From Atherinomorus stipes (taxonomy: Eukaryota > Chordata > Actinopteri > Atheriniformes > Atherinidae), in contig JALJCO010012873.1 of NCBI GenBank assembly GCA_023101725.1, positions 865,501 through 929,500 on the forward strand: 64,000 bases of DNA, in the 5' to 3' direction. Numbering within the stretch: the first letter of the stretch is position 1; each line of letters opens with the position of its first letter. Below are positions 37,101 through 43,607 of this stretch, one piece after another. The position numbers and the translations under genes were made by a program. A model generated the notes under the pieces. It saw nothing but the letters and a program-made list of their open reading frames with translations. It did no database searches and was not told the DNA's origin.

Positions 37101-39889
37101 TTCCTGGCTTCAAAATGAAAAAGGGGACTTAAAAAAAAAAAAAAGACATTTGTCAGAATGAGAAAATCTCCATCCTCTACATCCATATAATATTATAATG
37201 GATCAAAGTTTGAGGAAAAAGTGAAACATTTAAAAGATTTAAATATTCAGGGGCAACAATCTTGTTATTACTACATCTGAAATCCACTTAAAATAACGAT
37301 GAGTTGTTTTATAGTAGGTTATGCGCTCAATTATCTTTGGCCCCAAGTAATCTGAAGTTATTTCTAGTTAGTGCTGGGTGGAATACCAGTTCATACCGAC
37401 AGCTTAATTATTGCAATATTTATTTTTTATATAACCAAAAAACACAAAACAAAACAAACAAACAAAAAAAAATTAGAATAACTTTAACAACTGGAAAGTG
37501 GTGAAGCTGGAACTGTTTGGGGGGGGGGGGGGGGGGGGGGCATATTTCACTGCTGCACCAGTAAACCTGCAGCAGAGCAGCCGAGTTATTGGAGATGTTG
37601 ATTGGTGAAAATAGACGGAGAAAGTTCAGACAGTGAAAATGTGGCAGATTTGAAGTTGAATATGACGACGAATCTGTTGTCTGGAGATCGTTTAGACAAA
37701 CAGCTGGTTACTGAGGATAATGTCCAGATAAAGCTGTTGGAGGGGCGGCAGATCCTCAGGTAAAACTGAAAAAGATGGAGGACGCTCGAGTTGGATGTCT
37801 CTTGTAGACATGTTTGCTGGAGGTACTGACTATGACACAAAAAGCAAGAGGGAGATGGAGATAACCAACACCACCACAACTAGGGATGCACCGAGCTCCG
37901 ATATTGGGGGAAAAAAATCCTAGATTGGTAAAAATCGGGATGGGTAAAAATGAGCCGATCCACGGCCCGATCCGTAGGTGCAGATCTATTCAGTGTATTT
38001 CTATGCTGCCCATTTAAGTGACATCATGCGTTACCGATGCAGCACGTGGAGGCTATTTGTTTACAGGGCCAGAGTTGTAGCTGCTAGCAGCTAGCAGGCT
38101 GCCGTTTCTCCTTCTGTCGCTGCTCAAACAAGAGTCCTGCAGCGGTTTGGTCTCCACGTTTCGCAGGTAAAAATGCCACGGGATAGCGACATGTCGCGGG
38201 GAAAGAAGAAAAAACTGTTAAATCTTTCTGGACATACAAGTTTTATACTGAGGGTATCCACCGGTGTCCAGTGCAGCGTGTGGGAGAGGCTTCATTTTTT
38301 ATTTTTTTTTAATCCAATCCGCTGTTTGGAAATTACCTCCATCTTGAAACTCTGATGAAGCGTTTCTTTATTCAGCTGCTTTTGTTGTGGATCTCTCATT
38401 TCTATTTTCATAATAGTATCAAACCATTTTAAAAAGATGATTTGCTGTTTTGAATATATCTACCAACCAAGCTAGTGGAGATATTTTTCTCTCAATTTCA
38501 GCTCCTTTATTAGGACATTTATTTTAAGAGGAATTTTAAATTTCTAATTGCACTGACTGAACAATTTTAAAGATGTTTTGTTCCTGTTTATTTTTACATG
38601 TGGCACTGAGGAGGCCAGGCTGTTTTCCCCTCAGTTTTAGCATTTTATTATTTTACATTTATTTAACTGCACTGACTGAACCAGGATGTTTTTACATATG
38701 TGAGCAAGCTTGTGAAGCTGCTTTAAGATTGTTAAAGTTTATTAAAGATTGCTGTGTGTGCAGTTGTTAAATAAGTAATTCAGTACATTCATCTTTTTTA
38801 AAAACCAGGTAAAAATTTTTAAAGCCAAGTCTGATGTTGCCTTGCACAAAAGAAAGATCCCAGTCTGTTTTCACACAACAAGCTGTGATGTCAAATAATA
38901 CCATGCTCTTTTTTCCCCTCCTTTTTCTGTATCGGTATTGGATCGGTATCTGCAGATACCAAAACATCAAATATCAGATCGGAGCCCAAAAAGGCAGATC
39001 AGTGCATCCCTGGTTTCTCCCATGACAATAAAATGGGCTAATTCTTCTCTCAATCAGAGGAAAATGCAGTTAACACTCCAAAATAGACACAAGAGAAGAG
39101 GGAAGTCTGGGCTCTCCTGCTTAGGCTGCTGCCCCCATGACCTGGATAAATAAGGAAGGAAGGGATGGATGGACGGATGGATTGAATATAATGATAAATA
39201 ATTCTGGCCACACCGCCCCGCACTGCTACCAGTATCTTGAAAGATAATATAAATGTCATGATTAGATAATTAAATCTAGTGGTGTGGATAGTTGTTTTCT
39301 GTTAAGTAAGAAAGTAATTTAGCAAATAAGTCAGTAAGTAAGTAAGTAAAATCTCATTTAGGACCTATCAAGATAAAAATCATAAAGTGCTCCACAAAGA
39401 CAAGAAACAAGATGAGTTATAAAACCCAACAGCTACAGTAACTGGCTGCTTGCTTGTAGTCTTGTTCTTAATAAAGAGGTGATACTGCTACCAGTTTCAA
39501 CAAGAAAACAAATATTAAAGACCAACAAAACACTTGTTATGGGACAATGCAGCGATTAATACAAAAAAGGTGAATATATAACAGACCAGAGGGAACACGG
39601 GGAATCTCCCCCTGGGTGGAGATGTTGCTCGCTGGTGCGTTCAGGGCCGCAGGATTTTCCACAGAGAATCCAAGCCGGTAGTCCACCTTGAAATGATAAA
39701 CAATATCAACGATTTTATCCTCTTTGCATGTATGAGCAAGAAAGAAAGAAGTGGGAAGATATTTCACCTTCGACTTGGAGTACCACGTGAAGTAAAGGCT
39801 GTTGGTCTCCGTGGGAATGGGCATGTTGAAGGAGAGCGCATAATGGTTGACCATGTCATCCCGTACATAGTAGAGCTCCGCGTCCAGGC
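871..39889 (-). CDS. ryk: ryk receptor-like pseudokinase (Wnt co-receptor), internal exons 2-13, partial at both ends
   Basis: Twelve minus-strand exons join in consistent phase and read as RYK, the single-pass Wnt receptor that pairs with Frizzled and acts through its intracellular domain in axon guidance and planar polarity. In transcript order they are 39889-39768, 39686-39587, 37021-36890, 33159-33097, 32558-32426, 29251-29151, 22052-21927, 13996-13910, 11257-11188, 7690-7558, 1224-1115 and 1030-871, together 1337 nt or about 445 residues against roughly 600 in vertebrate RYK. Visible in order: WIF domain with N-glycosylation sequons, a tetrabasic KRRK, one membrane helix, a Ser/Thr-rich juxtamembrane segment and a kinase fold. 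The kinase shows the RYK hallmarks: a GTFGRI glycine loop, lysine in FVKTVK, HKDLAARN instead of HRD, and DNA instead of DFG. Missing are exon 1 with the signal peptide (right of the window) and the exons after SSASDV (left of it). No frameshift or stop interrupts the joined reading frame. Family assignment is recognition of the conserved sequence. Confidence 0.97.
1115..1224 (-). CDS. ryk: ryk exon 12: helix E and catalytic loop (HKDLAARN)
   Basis: 110 nt, phase 0 start and phase 2 end. It encodes AISQQDLVYMAIQIACGM, then SYLARREVIHKDLAARNC. The catalytic loop has HKD rather than HRD, typical of RYK. Acceptor ttcctttcag and donor gtaagt are both strong. The intron to the next exon is only 84 bp (1031-1114), one of the two very short introns in this gene. 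Confidence 0.97.
1335..1421. repeat. Degenerate minisatellite (GAATGAGTAAAGTA-type unit)
   Basis: About five irregular copies of a roughly 17-20 bp unit containing ATGAGTAAAGT. It is followed, after the hAT insertion, by a 110-bp segment (1831-1940). An inverted, diverged copy of minisatellite plus segment occurs at 52667-52840, so the two form one repeat family. Confidence 0.7.
1422..1822. mobile_element. Non-autonomous hAT element, 401 bp
   Basis: Terminal inverted repeats GAGGGATGCACGATAATTAT on the left and GATTATCGTGCATCCCCA on the right. The 8-bp target duplication AGTAAAGT is perfect at 1414-1421 and 1823-1830. The related locus at 52667-52840 lacks the insertion and supplies an empty site. 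No transposase frame is present. Confidence 0.88.
1941..2199 (-). pseudogene. Internally deleted Tc1-like transposon remnant
   Basis: The run GGCCCAAAGTGGGCCAAGAA, the CCAGCAGCAGCCTGAAGC motif and ATGGATCCATGCTTTCATG match the element at 27150-27310. The end GATAAAGTTCCCGGTGAGTG (2176-2195) matches the outer terminus at 28618-28638. Coding sense is minus. Most of the transposase gene between these parts is deleted. Confidence 0.7.
3485..4004. mobile_element. Tc1-type non-autonomous element, copy 1
   Basis: Ends AGTCGTCCTCAAAATTATTT and GAATAATTTTGAGGATGACT form inverted repeats of about 30 bp ending in CATACCCTCC-like sequence. It shares internal sequence (TTTGTTGAGCAACACTTTGA, CAATCAGGTGTTTTCT) with copies at 23413 and 33929. 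No complete transposase frame. Ends are slightly worn, so borders are good to a few bases. Confidence 0.8.
4801..5320. mobile_element. DNA element with about 50-bp imperfect inverted ends
   Basis: Left end GCTTGTTATATACTCCATAA, continuing GAAGCAAGAACTTTTTCTTG, pairs with the reverse of the right end (5268-5320), which reads GGTTGCTACATACTCCGCAA then GAAGCGAGAACTTTCTTCTT. The superfamily is not clear and I could not settle a target duplication. Confidence 0.55.
5363..5976. mobile_element. TTAA-flanked DNA transposon, 614 bp (piggyBac/Kolobok type)
   Basis: Ends AGGCCCTGTACCTCATTTTA and GTATAGCGCCT are inverted repeats directly flanked by TTAA at 5359-5362 and 5977-5980. A longer member of the family lies at 27499-28479. 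It shares the GGGGCGGGGCTTACAGTTCA block near the right end. TTAA specificity is known for piggyBac and Kolobok elements; which of these it is cannot be settled without a transposase. Confidence 0.8.
5981..7019. mobile_element. TTAA-flanked DNA transposon, 1039 bp, piggyBac-like ends
   Basis: Left end CTCATTCACTGCCAGC and right end GAATGGCAGCGAAAGAG are inverted repeats (CTCWTTCRCTGCCA), flanked by TTAA at 5977-5980 and 7020-7023. It abuts the previous TTAA element and shares its TTAA. An internal GC-rich stretch includes a 16-base C run. No transposase frame is visible. Confidence 0.8.
6521..6536. repeat. C homopolymer run (16)
   Basis: Sixteen consecutive C within the 5981-7019 element; a likely length-polymorphic tract. 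Confidence 0.95.
7558..7690 (-). CDS. ryk: ryk exon 11: beta4-beta5, hinge and helix D
   Basis: 133 nt, phase 2 start and phase 0 end. It reads (R)NLLPISHVCTEDGEKPMVL then LPFMAWGNLKLFLRQCKLAEANNPQ. This covers the strands leading to the hinge and helix D of the kinase fold. Acceptor ctctcctgttag and donor gtgagg fit consensus. The residues differ from mammalian RYK at only a handful of positions by my recollection of the family. Confidence 0.97.
9000..9362. repeat. Degenerate minisatellite, unit about 35-40 bp
   Basis: Repeats of a unit containing CCTGTAGTACTRTGA, TAAATATTAT and AGTAAA. It resumes at 10131-10215 (CCTGTGGTACTGTAATAAAT), so the array was split by the insertion between. Confidence 0.8.
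9365..9803. mobile_element. hAT-like insertion in the minisatellite
   Basis: Left end TAGAGATGCACCGATCTGAC and right part GAATCGGTGCA look like worn inverted repeats, with GGATCGGATATC and GGTATCGGCCGATATG inside. A further 330 bp of unidentified sequence (9804-10130) separates it from the resumed minisatellite. No clean target duplication was seen. Confidence 0.55.
10131..10215. repeat. Minisatellite, resumed part
   Basis: Two to three units matching the array at 9000-9362. Confidence 0.75.
10410..10614. mobile_element. hAT MITE, 205 bp, long inverted ends
   Basis: CAGGGGTGGGCACTCCTGGT continues with CCTCGAGGGCCGGCATCCTG, and the right end is the near-perfect reverse (about 43 bp). Flanks ATCTAAAG (10402-10409) and GTCTAAAG (10615-10622) match 7 of 8. 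No coding capacity. Confidence 0.88.
11188..11257 (-). CDS. ryk: ryk exon 10: helix C
   Basis: 70 nt, phase 1 start and phase 2 end, reading (D)HASEVQVTMMLTESCKLRGL then HHR. It provides helix C of the N-lobe, with the Glu that normally pairs with the beta3 Lys. Donor gtaagt is perfect and the acceptor is ccctccag. It is short enough to be missed by a simple ORF scan. Confidence 0.95.
11258..13909 (-). other. ryk: ryk intron 9
   Basis: Contains a MITE-like segment (about 12451-12722). Eroded hAT-type ends (GCTGTCAAATG near 12998, and a GTACTCA-rich stretch at 13300-13360) are too degraded to bound. The remainder shows nothing identifiable. Confidence 0.7.
12451..12722. mobile_element. MITE-like AT-rich interspersed segment
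   Basis: The right end reads TTACTTGCTAAGATTTGAGT then TTTTGCAGTGTA, and a weaker inverse (TACATGGAAAAAAATCTTGG) starts the left. Inner text such as CTTGAGGTGATTTTGTCTTA fits a common fish interspersed repeat from memory. Borders are approximate. Confidence 0.5.
13910..13996 (-). CDS. ryk: ryk exon 9: glycine loop and beta3 lysine
   Basis: 87 nt, phase 1 on both sides, reading (G)TFGRIFHGVLLDEKDPSKE then KQVFVKTVK. The atypical glycine loop (Q/H-E-G-T-F-G-R-I) begins in the previous exon. The Lys of FVKTVK corresponds to the beta3 lysine. The acceptor follows a tttgtgtttgacag tract and the donor is gtatgc. Confidence 0.96.
15619..15724. mobile_element. Short palindromic MITE, about 106 bp
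   Basis: TAATAAAGCAATAAGCCCC at the left is mirrored by GGGGCTTATTGCTTTTATA at the right, around a GC-rich core (GAGCCGGCGCGAACC). Confidence 0.65.
16756..17153. mobile_element. Non-autonomous hAT element, 398 bp
   Basis: Ends TAGGGCTGGACAATTAATCG and ATAATCGTCCAGCCCTA are inverted repeats. The 8-bp duplication ATCTGGGC at 16748-16755 and 17154-17161 is perfect. The middle is AT-rich without a transposase frame. Confidence 0.92.
17910..18065 (+). repeat. Possible SINE-like remnant
   Basis: Contains GGACGCAGGTTCAAGTCCCA, resembling a pol III B box (GGTTCAAGTCC), preceded by TTTGTGGTAAGAGGAGGC. No target duplication was found; it is a tentative call. Confidence 0.3.
19405..19521 (+). other. 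Unassigned short reading frame ending at a splice-donor-like site
   Basis: ATG at 19405 opens a frame MRANEEMPNAPDSSREATNI followed by TFNAITRHMLGCVHGIFRL, then GTAAGT at 19522. I do not recognise the protein. Nearby TAGC-rich text (GCTGGCTGCTAGCATTAGCC) is common in 5' ends of fish DNA transposons, so a transposon 5' exon is one explanation. A chance frame is also possible. Confidence 0.25.
19995..20400. mobile_element. Non-autonomous hAT element, 406 bp
   Basis: Left TAGGGCTGGGTATTGTAAGG and right CAATATTTTTACCCACCCATA are inverted ends. The 8-bp duplication CTGGAATC at 19987-19994 and 20401-20408 is perfect. Inside are many GATTCAAT/ATTGAT motifs typical of this type. Confidence 0.92.
20618..20830. 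repeat. Large inverted repeat, arms about 95 bp
   Basis: Left arm 20618-20712 and right arm 20735-20830 are near-perfect reverse complements (TTTCATTACTGGATGAACTG against CAGTTCATCCAGTAATGAAA), with about 22 bp between them. It could extrude as a hairpin and may be a palindromic MITE. Confidence 0.9.
20946..21114 (+). pseudogene. MADF-domain exon fragment of a Harbinger-type transposon
   Basis: The frame includes LEDELIVAVCAHPVIYDTSP and KKDLAWRKKKEEVGILG, which fits the start of a MADF (Myb/SANT-like) domain: an acidic leader, a hydrophobic VxxHPxxYD block and the KKDxAW motif. It ends exactly at a GTAAGT donor (21115-21120), as expected of a first or second coding exon. MADF proteins accompany the DDE transposase in PIF/Harbinger elements and bind the transposon ends. 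The downstream exons are missing and a SINE lies 18 bp beyond. A domesticated host gene is less likely because nothing follows in frame. Confidence 0.6.
21133..21533 (+). mobile_element. tRNA-like SINE, 401 bp, with 12-bp target duplication
   Basis: An A-box-like TGGCGTGGTGG (21146-21156) and B box GGTTCGATTCC (21190-21200) mark a pol III head. The body (TGTGTGGAGTTTGCATGTTC, ACTCCGGCTTCCTCCCACAG) is a very common fish repeat, and it ends in a GACT repeat. The duplication TATTAAAACTCT at 21121-21132 and 21534-21545 is perfect. Confidence 0.85.
21927..22052 (-). CDS. ryk: ryk exon 8: juxtamembrane to start of kinase domain
   Basis: 126 nt, phase 1 start and end. It reads (S)YPSLRIEKNDLRSVTLMEA followed by KAKVKDIAISRERVTLKDVLHE. 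This is the conserved stretch leading into beta1 of the RYK kinase fold. Acceptor ttctgtcctcag and donor gtattt flank it. Large repeat-filled introns lie on both sides. Confidence 0.96.
23413..23861. mobile_element. Tc1-type non-autonomous element, copy 2
   Basis: CAGTTGCCCTCAAAATTATT and AATAATTTTGAGGACGACTG are inverted ends flanked by TA at 23411-23412 and 23862-23863. It is internally similar to the copies at 3485 and 33929. Confidence 0.85.
23971..25509. mobile_element. Composite element with GGGTTCTTGC ends
   Basis: Left CAGGGTTCTTGCGTGTTTCA and right AAGACCCTGCAAGAACC are inverted and match the small MITE at 26944-27066. The middle contains another hAT-type start (GGGGTGGGACTTGATAAAA near 24092) and the element 24402-25317, so it is a nest. 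Flanks share CTAAT only, so a duplication is suggestive at best. Confidence 0.6.
24402..25317. mobile_element. DNA element with 20-bp inverted ends, 916 bp
   Basis: GCTGCCAGCACACTACACGA at the left pairs with TCGTGTAGTGTGCCGGTAGC at the right (18 of 20). It lies inside the composite element. No identifiable transposase; short open frames within it match nothing I know. Confidence 0.65.
26944..27066. mobile_element. MITE of 123 bp inside the Tc1 remnant
   Basis: TGGGTTCCTGCAGGTTTCAG and ACCCTGCAAGAACCCTG are inverted ends. ATTATCC is duplicated at 26937-26943 and 27067-27073 (eighth base C or G). It is the same family as the outer ends of 23971-25509. Confidence 0.8.
27499..28479. mobile_element. 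TTAA-flanked DNA transposon, 981 bp, in the Tc1 remnant
   Basis: AGGCCCTGTACCTGATTTAA and AAAATCAGGTACAGCGCCT are inverted ends flanked by TTAA at 27495-27498 and 28480-28483. It is a longer relative of 5363-5976. The surrounding Tc1 sequence is contiguous once it is removed, which fixes both borders. No transposase frame. Confidence 0.85.
29151..29251 (-). CDS. ryk: ryk exon 7: Ser/Thr-rich juxtamembrane segment
   Basis: 101 nt, phase 2 start and phase 1 end, reading (S)VSDSASSQGLSQPSTQTT then QYLRADTPNNAAPVT. The GLSQPSTQTTQYLRADTPNN block is a signature of RYK found in no other kinase I know. Acceptor gtctgtgttgcag and donor gtaaga. Confidence 0.96.
29363..29460. mobile_element. hAT-type left end, truncated
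   Basis: TTAGGGATCGACCGATACAG with GGGCCGATACAGATATC resembles the ends of the other hAT elements here. No matching right end was found nearby. Text at 29527-29590 recurs loosely at 31650-31700. Confidence 0.4.
30993..31022. repeat. (GAT)n microsatellite, about 10 units
   Basis: An uninterrupted GAT/TGA trinucleotide run within the hAT element at 30422-31562. Confidence 0.95.
31135..31165. repeat. A homopolymer run (31)
   Basis: Thirty-one consecutive A inside the hAT element; the length is likely polymorphic or assembly-sensitive. Confidence 0.95.
31699..32224 (+). mobile_element. Possible DNA element with a 5' exon-like frame
   Basis: AGAGTCCGAAGTTTCCCC at the left is loosely mirrored by GGGGGGACTCCGGACT at the right (core AGTCCGRAGT). 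Inside, ATG at 32005 starts MSDAPKKR and runs straight into GTAAGA, like a short first coding exon. Superfamily and borders are uncertain. Confidence 0.35.
32426..32558 (-). CDS. ryk: ryk exon 6: transmembrane helix
   Basis: 133 nt, phase 1 start and phase 2 end. A PTPTTSTQ extracellular stub leads into the hydrophobic run VFYISVSVCCIVIFLVAIVL, then AILHLHSMKR, whose basic end is the cytoplasmic stop-transfer. In the RYK family this helix is cut intramembranously to release the intracellular domain. Acceptor cttctcccgccag; donor gttggt is weaker than those of the other exons but lies where the phase requires. Confidence 0.96.
32559..33096 (-). other. ryk: ryk intron 5
   Basis: A 538-bp intron between the linker exon and the transmembrane exon. 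I see no repeat or conserved element in it. Confidence 0.8.
33097..33159 (-). CDS. ryk: ryk exon 5: short extracellular linker exon
   Basis: 63 nt encoding about 21 residues: (R)IDSDPKILIPLNNNTYPKND. It has a strong acceptor (tctgtgaacag), a perfect donor (gtaagt) and phase 1 on both sides, which fits exons 4 and 6 exactly. The residues hardly resemble the mammalian linker at this place, so identity rests on splice sites, phase and position. NNNT is a possible N-glycosylation site. The linker lies between the WIF domain and the membrane, where RYK is proteolysed. Confidence 0.85.
33929..34467. mobile_element. Tc1-type non-autonomous element, copy 3
   Basis: CAGTCGTCCTCAGAATTATT and AATAATTTTGAGGACGACTG are inverted ends flanked by TA at 33927-33928 and 34468-34469. 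Internal text matches copies 1 and 2. Confidence 0.88.
35407..36390. mobile_element. Inner element of the composite hAT
   Basis: TAGGGTTGGGAAAAAAAACA and ATTTTTTCCCACCCCTA are inverted ends. Most of the body is itself an imperfect palindrome rich in AAATCTCRC and CATATGAAAATA. It occupies the same junction (AAAGAC|, |TTTTTCAAAG) as in the other two composite copies. No target duplication is visible. Confidence 0.7.
35811..36352 (+). pseudogene. 5'-truncated L2-type LINE, 3' end of the reverse-transcriptase ORF
   Basis: The plus-strand frame reads SAARIITKTPSSAHITPVLQ followed by QLHWLPISSRIIFKILLFTF and, further on, APKLWNSLPPDLRN, ending LLKTHLFKLAFNL. This is the typical C-terminal tail of fish L2-like (CR1/L2 clade) ORF2 proteins. 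A short 3' UTR with GAAAGGCGCTTCAAATAAAA leads into an ATT repeat, the usual L2 tail. It covers roughly the last 130 residues, so the copy is dead on arrival. It is inserted in the inner hAT element. Confidence 0.8.
36890..37021 (-). CDS. ryk: ryk exon 4: C-terminal half of WIF domain and tetrabasic site
   Basis: 132 nt, phase 1 on both sides, reading (V)FKVEVVCSGKVDEEAFLT then MQLNLTSNANNYTVLNFKRRKMCYK. It contains two N-glycosylation sequons (NLT, NYT) and the basic KRRK, the conserved RYK extracellular cleavage motif. Acceptor ggtttttctacag; donor gtaaga. Confidence 0.97.
37519..37540. repeat. G homopolymer run (22)
   Basis: Twenty-two consecutive G in ryk intron 3. It may be hard to sequence, so the exact length is doubtful. 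Confidence 0.9.
37881..39012. mobile_element. hAT-like element, about 1.13 kb
   Basis: TAGGGATGCACCGAGCTCCG at the left and GATCAGTGCATCCCTG at the right, with GGATCGGTATCTGCAG and CAGATCGGAGCCC inside, fit a hAT of the ACCGAT type. Flanks (CCACAAC / GTTTCTCC) do not match, so the target duplication is lost or an end is recombined. An ATG frame near 38173 (MPRDSDMSRGKKKK) is unrecognised. Confidence 0.6.
39587..39686 (-). CDS. ryk: ryk exon 3: middle of WIF domain
   Basis: 100 nt, phase 0 start and phase 1 end, reading VDYRLGFSVENPAALNAPAS then NISTQGEIPRVPS. NIS is a likely N-glycosylation site. Acceptor tttatcatttcaag; the donor gtctgt is non-optimal but is fixed by the G|TC Val codon completed in the next exon. 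Only 81 bp separates it from exon 2. Confidence 0.95.
39768..39889 (-). CDS. ryk: ryk exon 2: N-terminal half of WIF domain
   Basis: 122 nt, phase 1 start and phase 0 end, reading (G)LDAELYYVRDDMVNHYALS then FNMPIPTETNSLYFTWYSKSK. This is the Wnt-binding WIF fold of RYK. Acceptor gtcctccacag; donor gtgaaa. It is the most upstream ryk exon in the window. The preceding exon, carrying the signal peptide, was not found up to 64000. Confidence 0.97.
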
Positions 39890-40858
39890 CTGTGGAGGAC
39901 ATTACAGCTGATGATGCTGAAACTGACGGACAATAACAGGAACTTTAAAATCTAGAGCAACTCCGGAGAAAAATGCTCAGACAGTCACTCCAACTGCCAC
40001 CTTGGAAAAGATGGAGTTTCCTCTCAGTGAAGAGAGACTGACTACACATCTGTTACCACTTGAGGACTCTTCGTCCCCAAGTAAAAAGATGAGGCCGCAA
40101 CAACATGACGATCATTTCCTCACAGCAAAGCAACACTGGGCATACAAAGGACAGAAATGAATAAAGTAAAATTTACCCAACTCTTCAGTGAATGTAGGAT
40201 TTAAGACACAAACACTGGGAAGCTCAACATGCTGGTACATTGTGTTATTTTTCATCTTACTTGTCTTCTCCCAGAAAAAAAAAGCCTTAAATATGTTCCC
40301 CTGGGTTTTTGCTGCATCAAAAAGTCTAATGTGGGCTGATGAAATCCCCAACCCCAGCCCGGGGCAGGTTATCAGTCCTTGAAAGTGTCCGTCTGGCAGA
40401 GTGTCTACCATCTCAGAATATCCAGTTTAAAGAGATAGAAGAATGTACCCAGGCTCCCACAATACCCCGAGGCTGTGTCAGAGCTTTAGCTCAAAGTTTT
40501 TACACCGTCTCAAATAAAAACATTCCCAGGAATTTGCCAACTCTGAGAGGGGGCACGTGTTACATCAACTACTATCTAACATTAAAAACAGGAAGGCTGT
40601 CCCCTGTTTTCATGTTTACTTCCTATTAAGTTCTTACATAAATAGAGAATTTAAATGAAATGTTTGGGATAAAAGCAGTTAATGCAGTTAACAATTAACT
40701 CCCATCACCCCTCAGTAGATTTCACCTGAAATACTGGTGGTCAAATTAAAGATGGTAATATGGCCATTTAACTCAACCAGGGAAATGGTAAAAAAAAAAT
40801 TGTTGAAAAAAAACGTTCACATTTGTGTGACAAGGAACTATCTTAAATGAGTCTTTAA

Positions 40859-41400
40859 TATGGATGCATGATATTGGATATTGGAATTTATCCAATATCC
40901 AATATGCCGATATTTCAAATCTCATGTGGCCGATAACCGATATCGATACTGATAAAAAAGCTAAAAAAATAAGCAGTCATTTCAAATAGCAGTTTTGTTA
41001 TCCGTTTCCGACACTTGGAGAAATAGGGGTGGGAAAAAAATATTGATACTGAAATGTCACAATATTTTCATATGCCGATATCAAATCGATATTTAGAAAC
41101 ACGGTATCAATCTATTTTACTTACAAAATCTCTTGAGATTTCATCATTCTGTTACAAAATCTCACAATATTTCATTAACTCTCTCAAGATTTTGTAACAG
41201 AAAGTTAGTAAAATAGATTGATACTGCGTTAAATGTCAATATGATATCAGCATATGAAAATATTGTGATATTTCAGTGTATTGATATTTTTCCCCACCCC
41301 TAGTCTTTAGAAGTTTTAAAGTCTACAAAAAAAAGTTTTTGAAGAAGAATTTCCTTTTTATTTTTAGACTTTAACAACAGTGAATAAGATGCAGTTACCC
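40859..41400. mobile_element. Composite hAT element, right end missing
   Basis: Starts TATGGATGCATGATATTGG and is followed by the family text GATAACCGATATCGATACTG. The inner element (TAGGGGTGGGAAAA to CCCCACCCCTA) occupies 41034-41302. The distal part seen in the 42160 and 51453 copies (GGTTAAATATCGGTG) is absent, so it is truncated near 41400. Confidence 0.65.
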
Positions 41401-42159
41401 ACCTGATGATGAGAAATCACGCCTACATTTTTTAAAATAATTATTTGTCTGTGCTTGTAGACCCATGAATTATTTGTGTTTTTATATCTGATCATGTGCA
41501 AAAAACCGGCCTATTACATCCCACATTAGCCGGTCATGGACTAGATATTGTTGTGAAGGATTTTTTAAAAGTTACATCTCAGAGGTGCAATCACCGTTTT
41601 AATGATATCTAAAATTTGAAATGGTATTACTAATCATTGGGAATTTTAGCACGGTTATTCATTTTATTGGTAATCGTTACACCCTAGTAATGTGCAACAC
41701 GGGCTTAAAAATGTACCTCAGTAATTCCTGGCATTTGTCACGAACGATAAAAATGACGAAAACACCTTCACCTTGTTACAGACTGGACAAGGTGAAGACG
41801 TGACTCCACCTCATACAGCCTCTTAAAAGGACAAGAATGTAGCCAACCTACATGTTTGCCGTCATCATGGACAAAAAGTCATTGGTAGCTGTAAATTTCA
41901 GTATCAGTAAATTTTCGATATATATCACCCAGGCTTACTTCCAGTTATTGGATTTTGATGGTCATGTTAACATGCTCACTGCAATTTCTCCTATCTGTAT
42001 GCATGTTTCTGACATTCGAATGTCCAGGGAAAAAACGTTTACCTCCACTTTCATGCAGAACACTTGGAAAGTGTTGTGCACAGTCCTTGACGTGGATTAC
42101 AGACAGCAGCTGCTACACATTCCTCTTACACAAGTCTGCAGGTTCATAATCAGAAACAC

Positions 42160-42685
42160 TAGGGATGCGCGATATTGCAATTTTGGCCGATATCTGATAT
42201 GCCGACTTTTTAAAACTCATGTGGCCGATAACTGATATCGATACTGATATTACAGCTGAAAAATAAATTATGTAATATTCATTCCTTGTGTAAAATTAGA
42301 AAAATTCCTCAACTTGTGTTGATGACAGTTGTTCAAACAAAACTAATGGGATATGTGCATTATATCCTACAGCAACCTGTATTATCTTCTCCCCGAGAAA
42401 CAAAAAAAAAAGAAAAAAAAAAAAACCACCCAAAAACAGGGGATATTTGGTTATTTACACAAATGACCGAGTACAAACTCTGTTCACACATAACATCCTA
42501 AAAGAAACTCTCTTTAGAAGTTTTAAAGTCTGTAAAAAAGAAGTTTATGAAGAAGAAGAAGTTTTGTTTTTTTTAGACTTTCGAAACAGCGGCCTGATTG
42601 GTTAAATATCAGTGGGGTGGCCGATGTCCGATACTCAGTTTTAAGGCCAATATCAATAGGGGTCTTATTATATCGTGCTTCCCTA
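42160..42685. mobile_element. hAT element, 526 bp, lacking the inner insert
   Basis: TAGGGATGCGCGATATTGCA and TATATCGTGCTTCCCTA are the ends, with AGAAACAC (42152-42159) and AGAAACGC (42686-42693) matching 7 of 8. It has the outer parts of the composite family, but a different 200-bp middle without the inner palindromic element. Confidence 0.82.
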
Positions 42686-43569
42686 AGAAACGCAGCAGAA
42701 AAGTTAACATTAAATGTACATCTGGTAAAGCAAAGGAGTTGTCTGTCGTAAAGCGAACGTAGCAAACAGCCATACATGCACATCCAGCAGGTAAACAACC
42801 ACTTTTTGTGGATATCATGGCTCAGAAAAGTTATGATGAAGCACACAGCCACAGCTATAATTGCCTTTCTCATACTCAGCTCTGTGTGGCTTCCTTAACT
42901 CAACATGAGGCCACACAACCTTTACGCCAATTAAACTAAGCAGCCAGGCAGAAAGGCCCAGAAAGGACTGCGACTCAGGTATTTTTTCCCTCTCTCACAG
43001 AACCTCAGCTCTCCTCCCAAACGGCAACACCTTCCAGAACAGGAATTGTAGGGAATGGCAACAGGAGCTCGTCAGAGTACACAGGCTGAGGATTGGGAAT
43101 AAGTGCTTCCTGAGGTTAAGGAAGATGAATCACTGTAGTTTAATCCGTGACTCTCACACTGTTTCTGGAATGACATAACAGTGCTGCAGTAAGATGTAAA
43201 CAAAACCCATGTTTAGTTAGTGTTTGTTCACCACATATCAAGAGCCTCACTTCATCATCACACTGTTTGCAAGCGTGTCAGATGCTGTCTTCCTAAATGC
43301 TAATGGGAAAGCACGAGTTCCAGCACAATGACCTGGCAGCATGTTGTGTTTCAGGGATCATTTCCTGTTGGACATTTCCATCTCTCTCTGTAAGTGTCAA
43401 ATGATTAACAGCAGCAGAGTCAGAGTCACTGAAACACCCACCCACACACCCACACACACACCACACAAAGGCAGCAACAGAAAACTGCACACGTGGTTAC
43501 GAAGAAAAGGCAGCAACAGAGAATCAACAATAAATCTCCCGTCTGTTTTCACCCATGGTCCTTCCTCTT

Positions 43570-43575
43570 TTGTGT

Positions 43576-43606
<31 letters not shown>

Positions 43607-43607
43607 G
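43570..43607. repeat. (TG)n then G run
   Basis: About ten TG units followed by roughly 18 G. A simple-sequence tract; the plus-strand frame through it is spurious. Confidence 0.9.

Larger units (their letters stand above)
37022..39586 (-). other. ryk: ryk intron 3
   Basis: Contains a 22-base G run (37519-37540), a hAT-like element (37881-39012) and a short AGTA-type microsatellite near 39327-39349. Otherwise featureless. Confidence 0.75.
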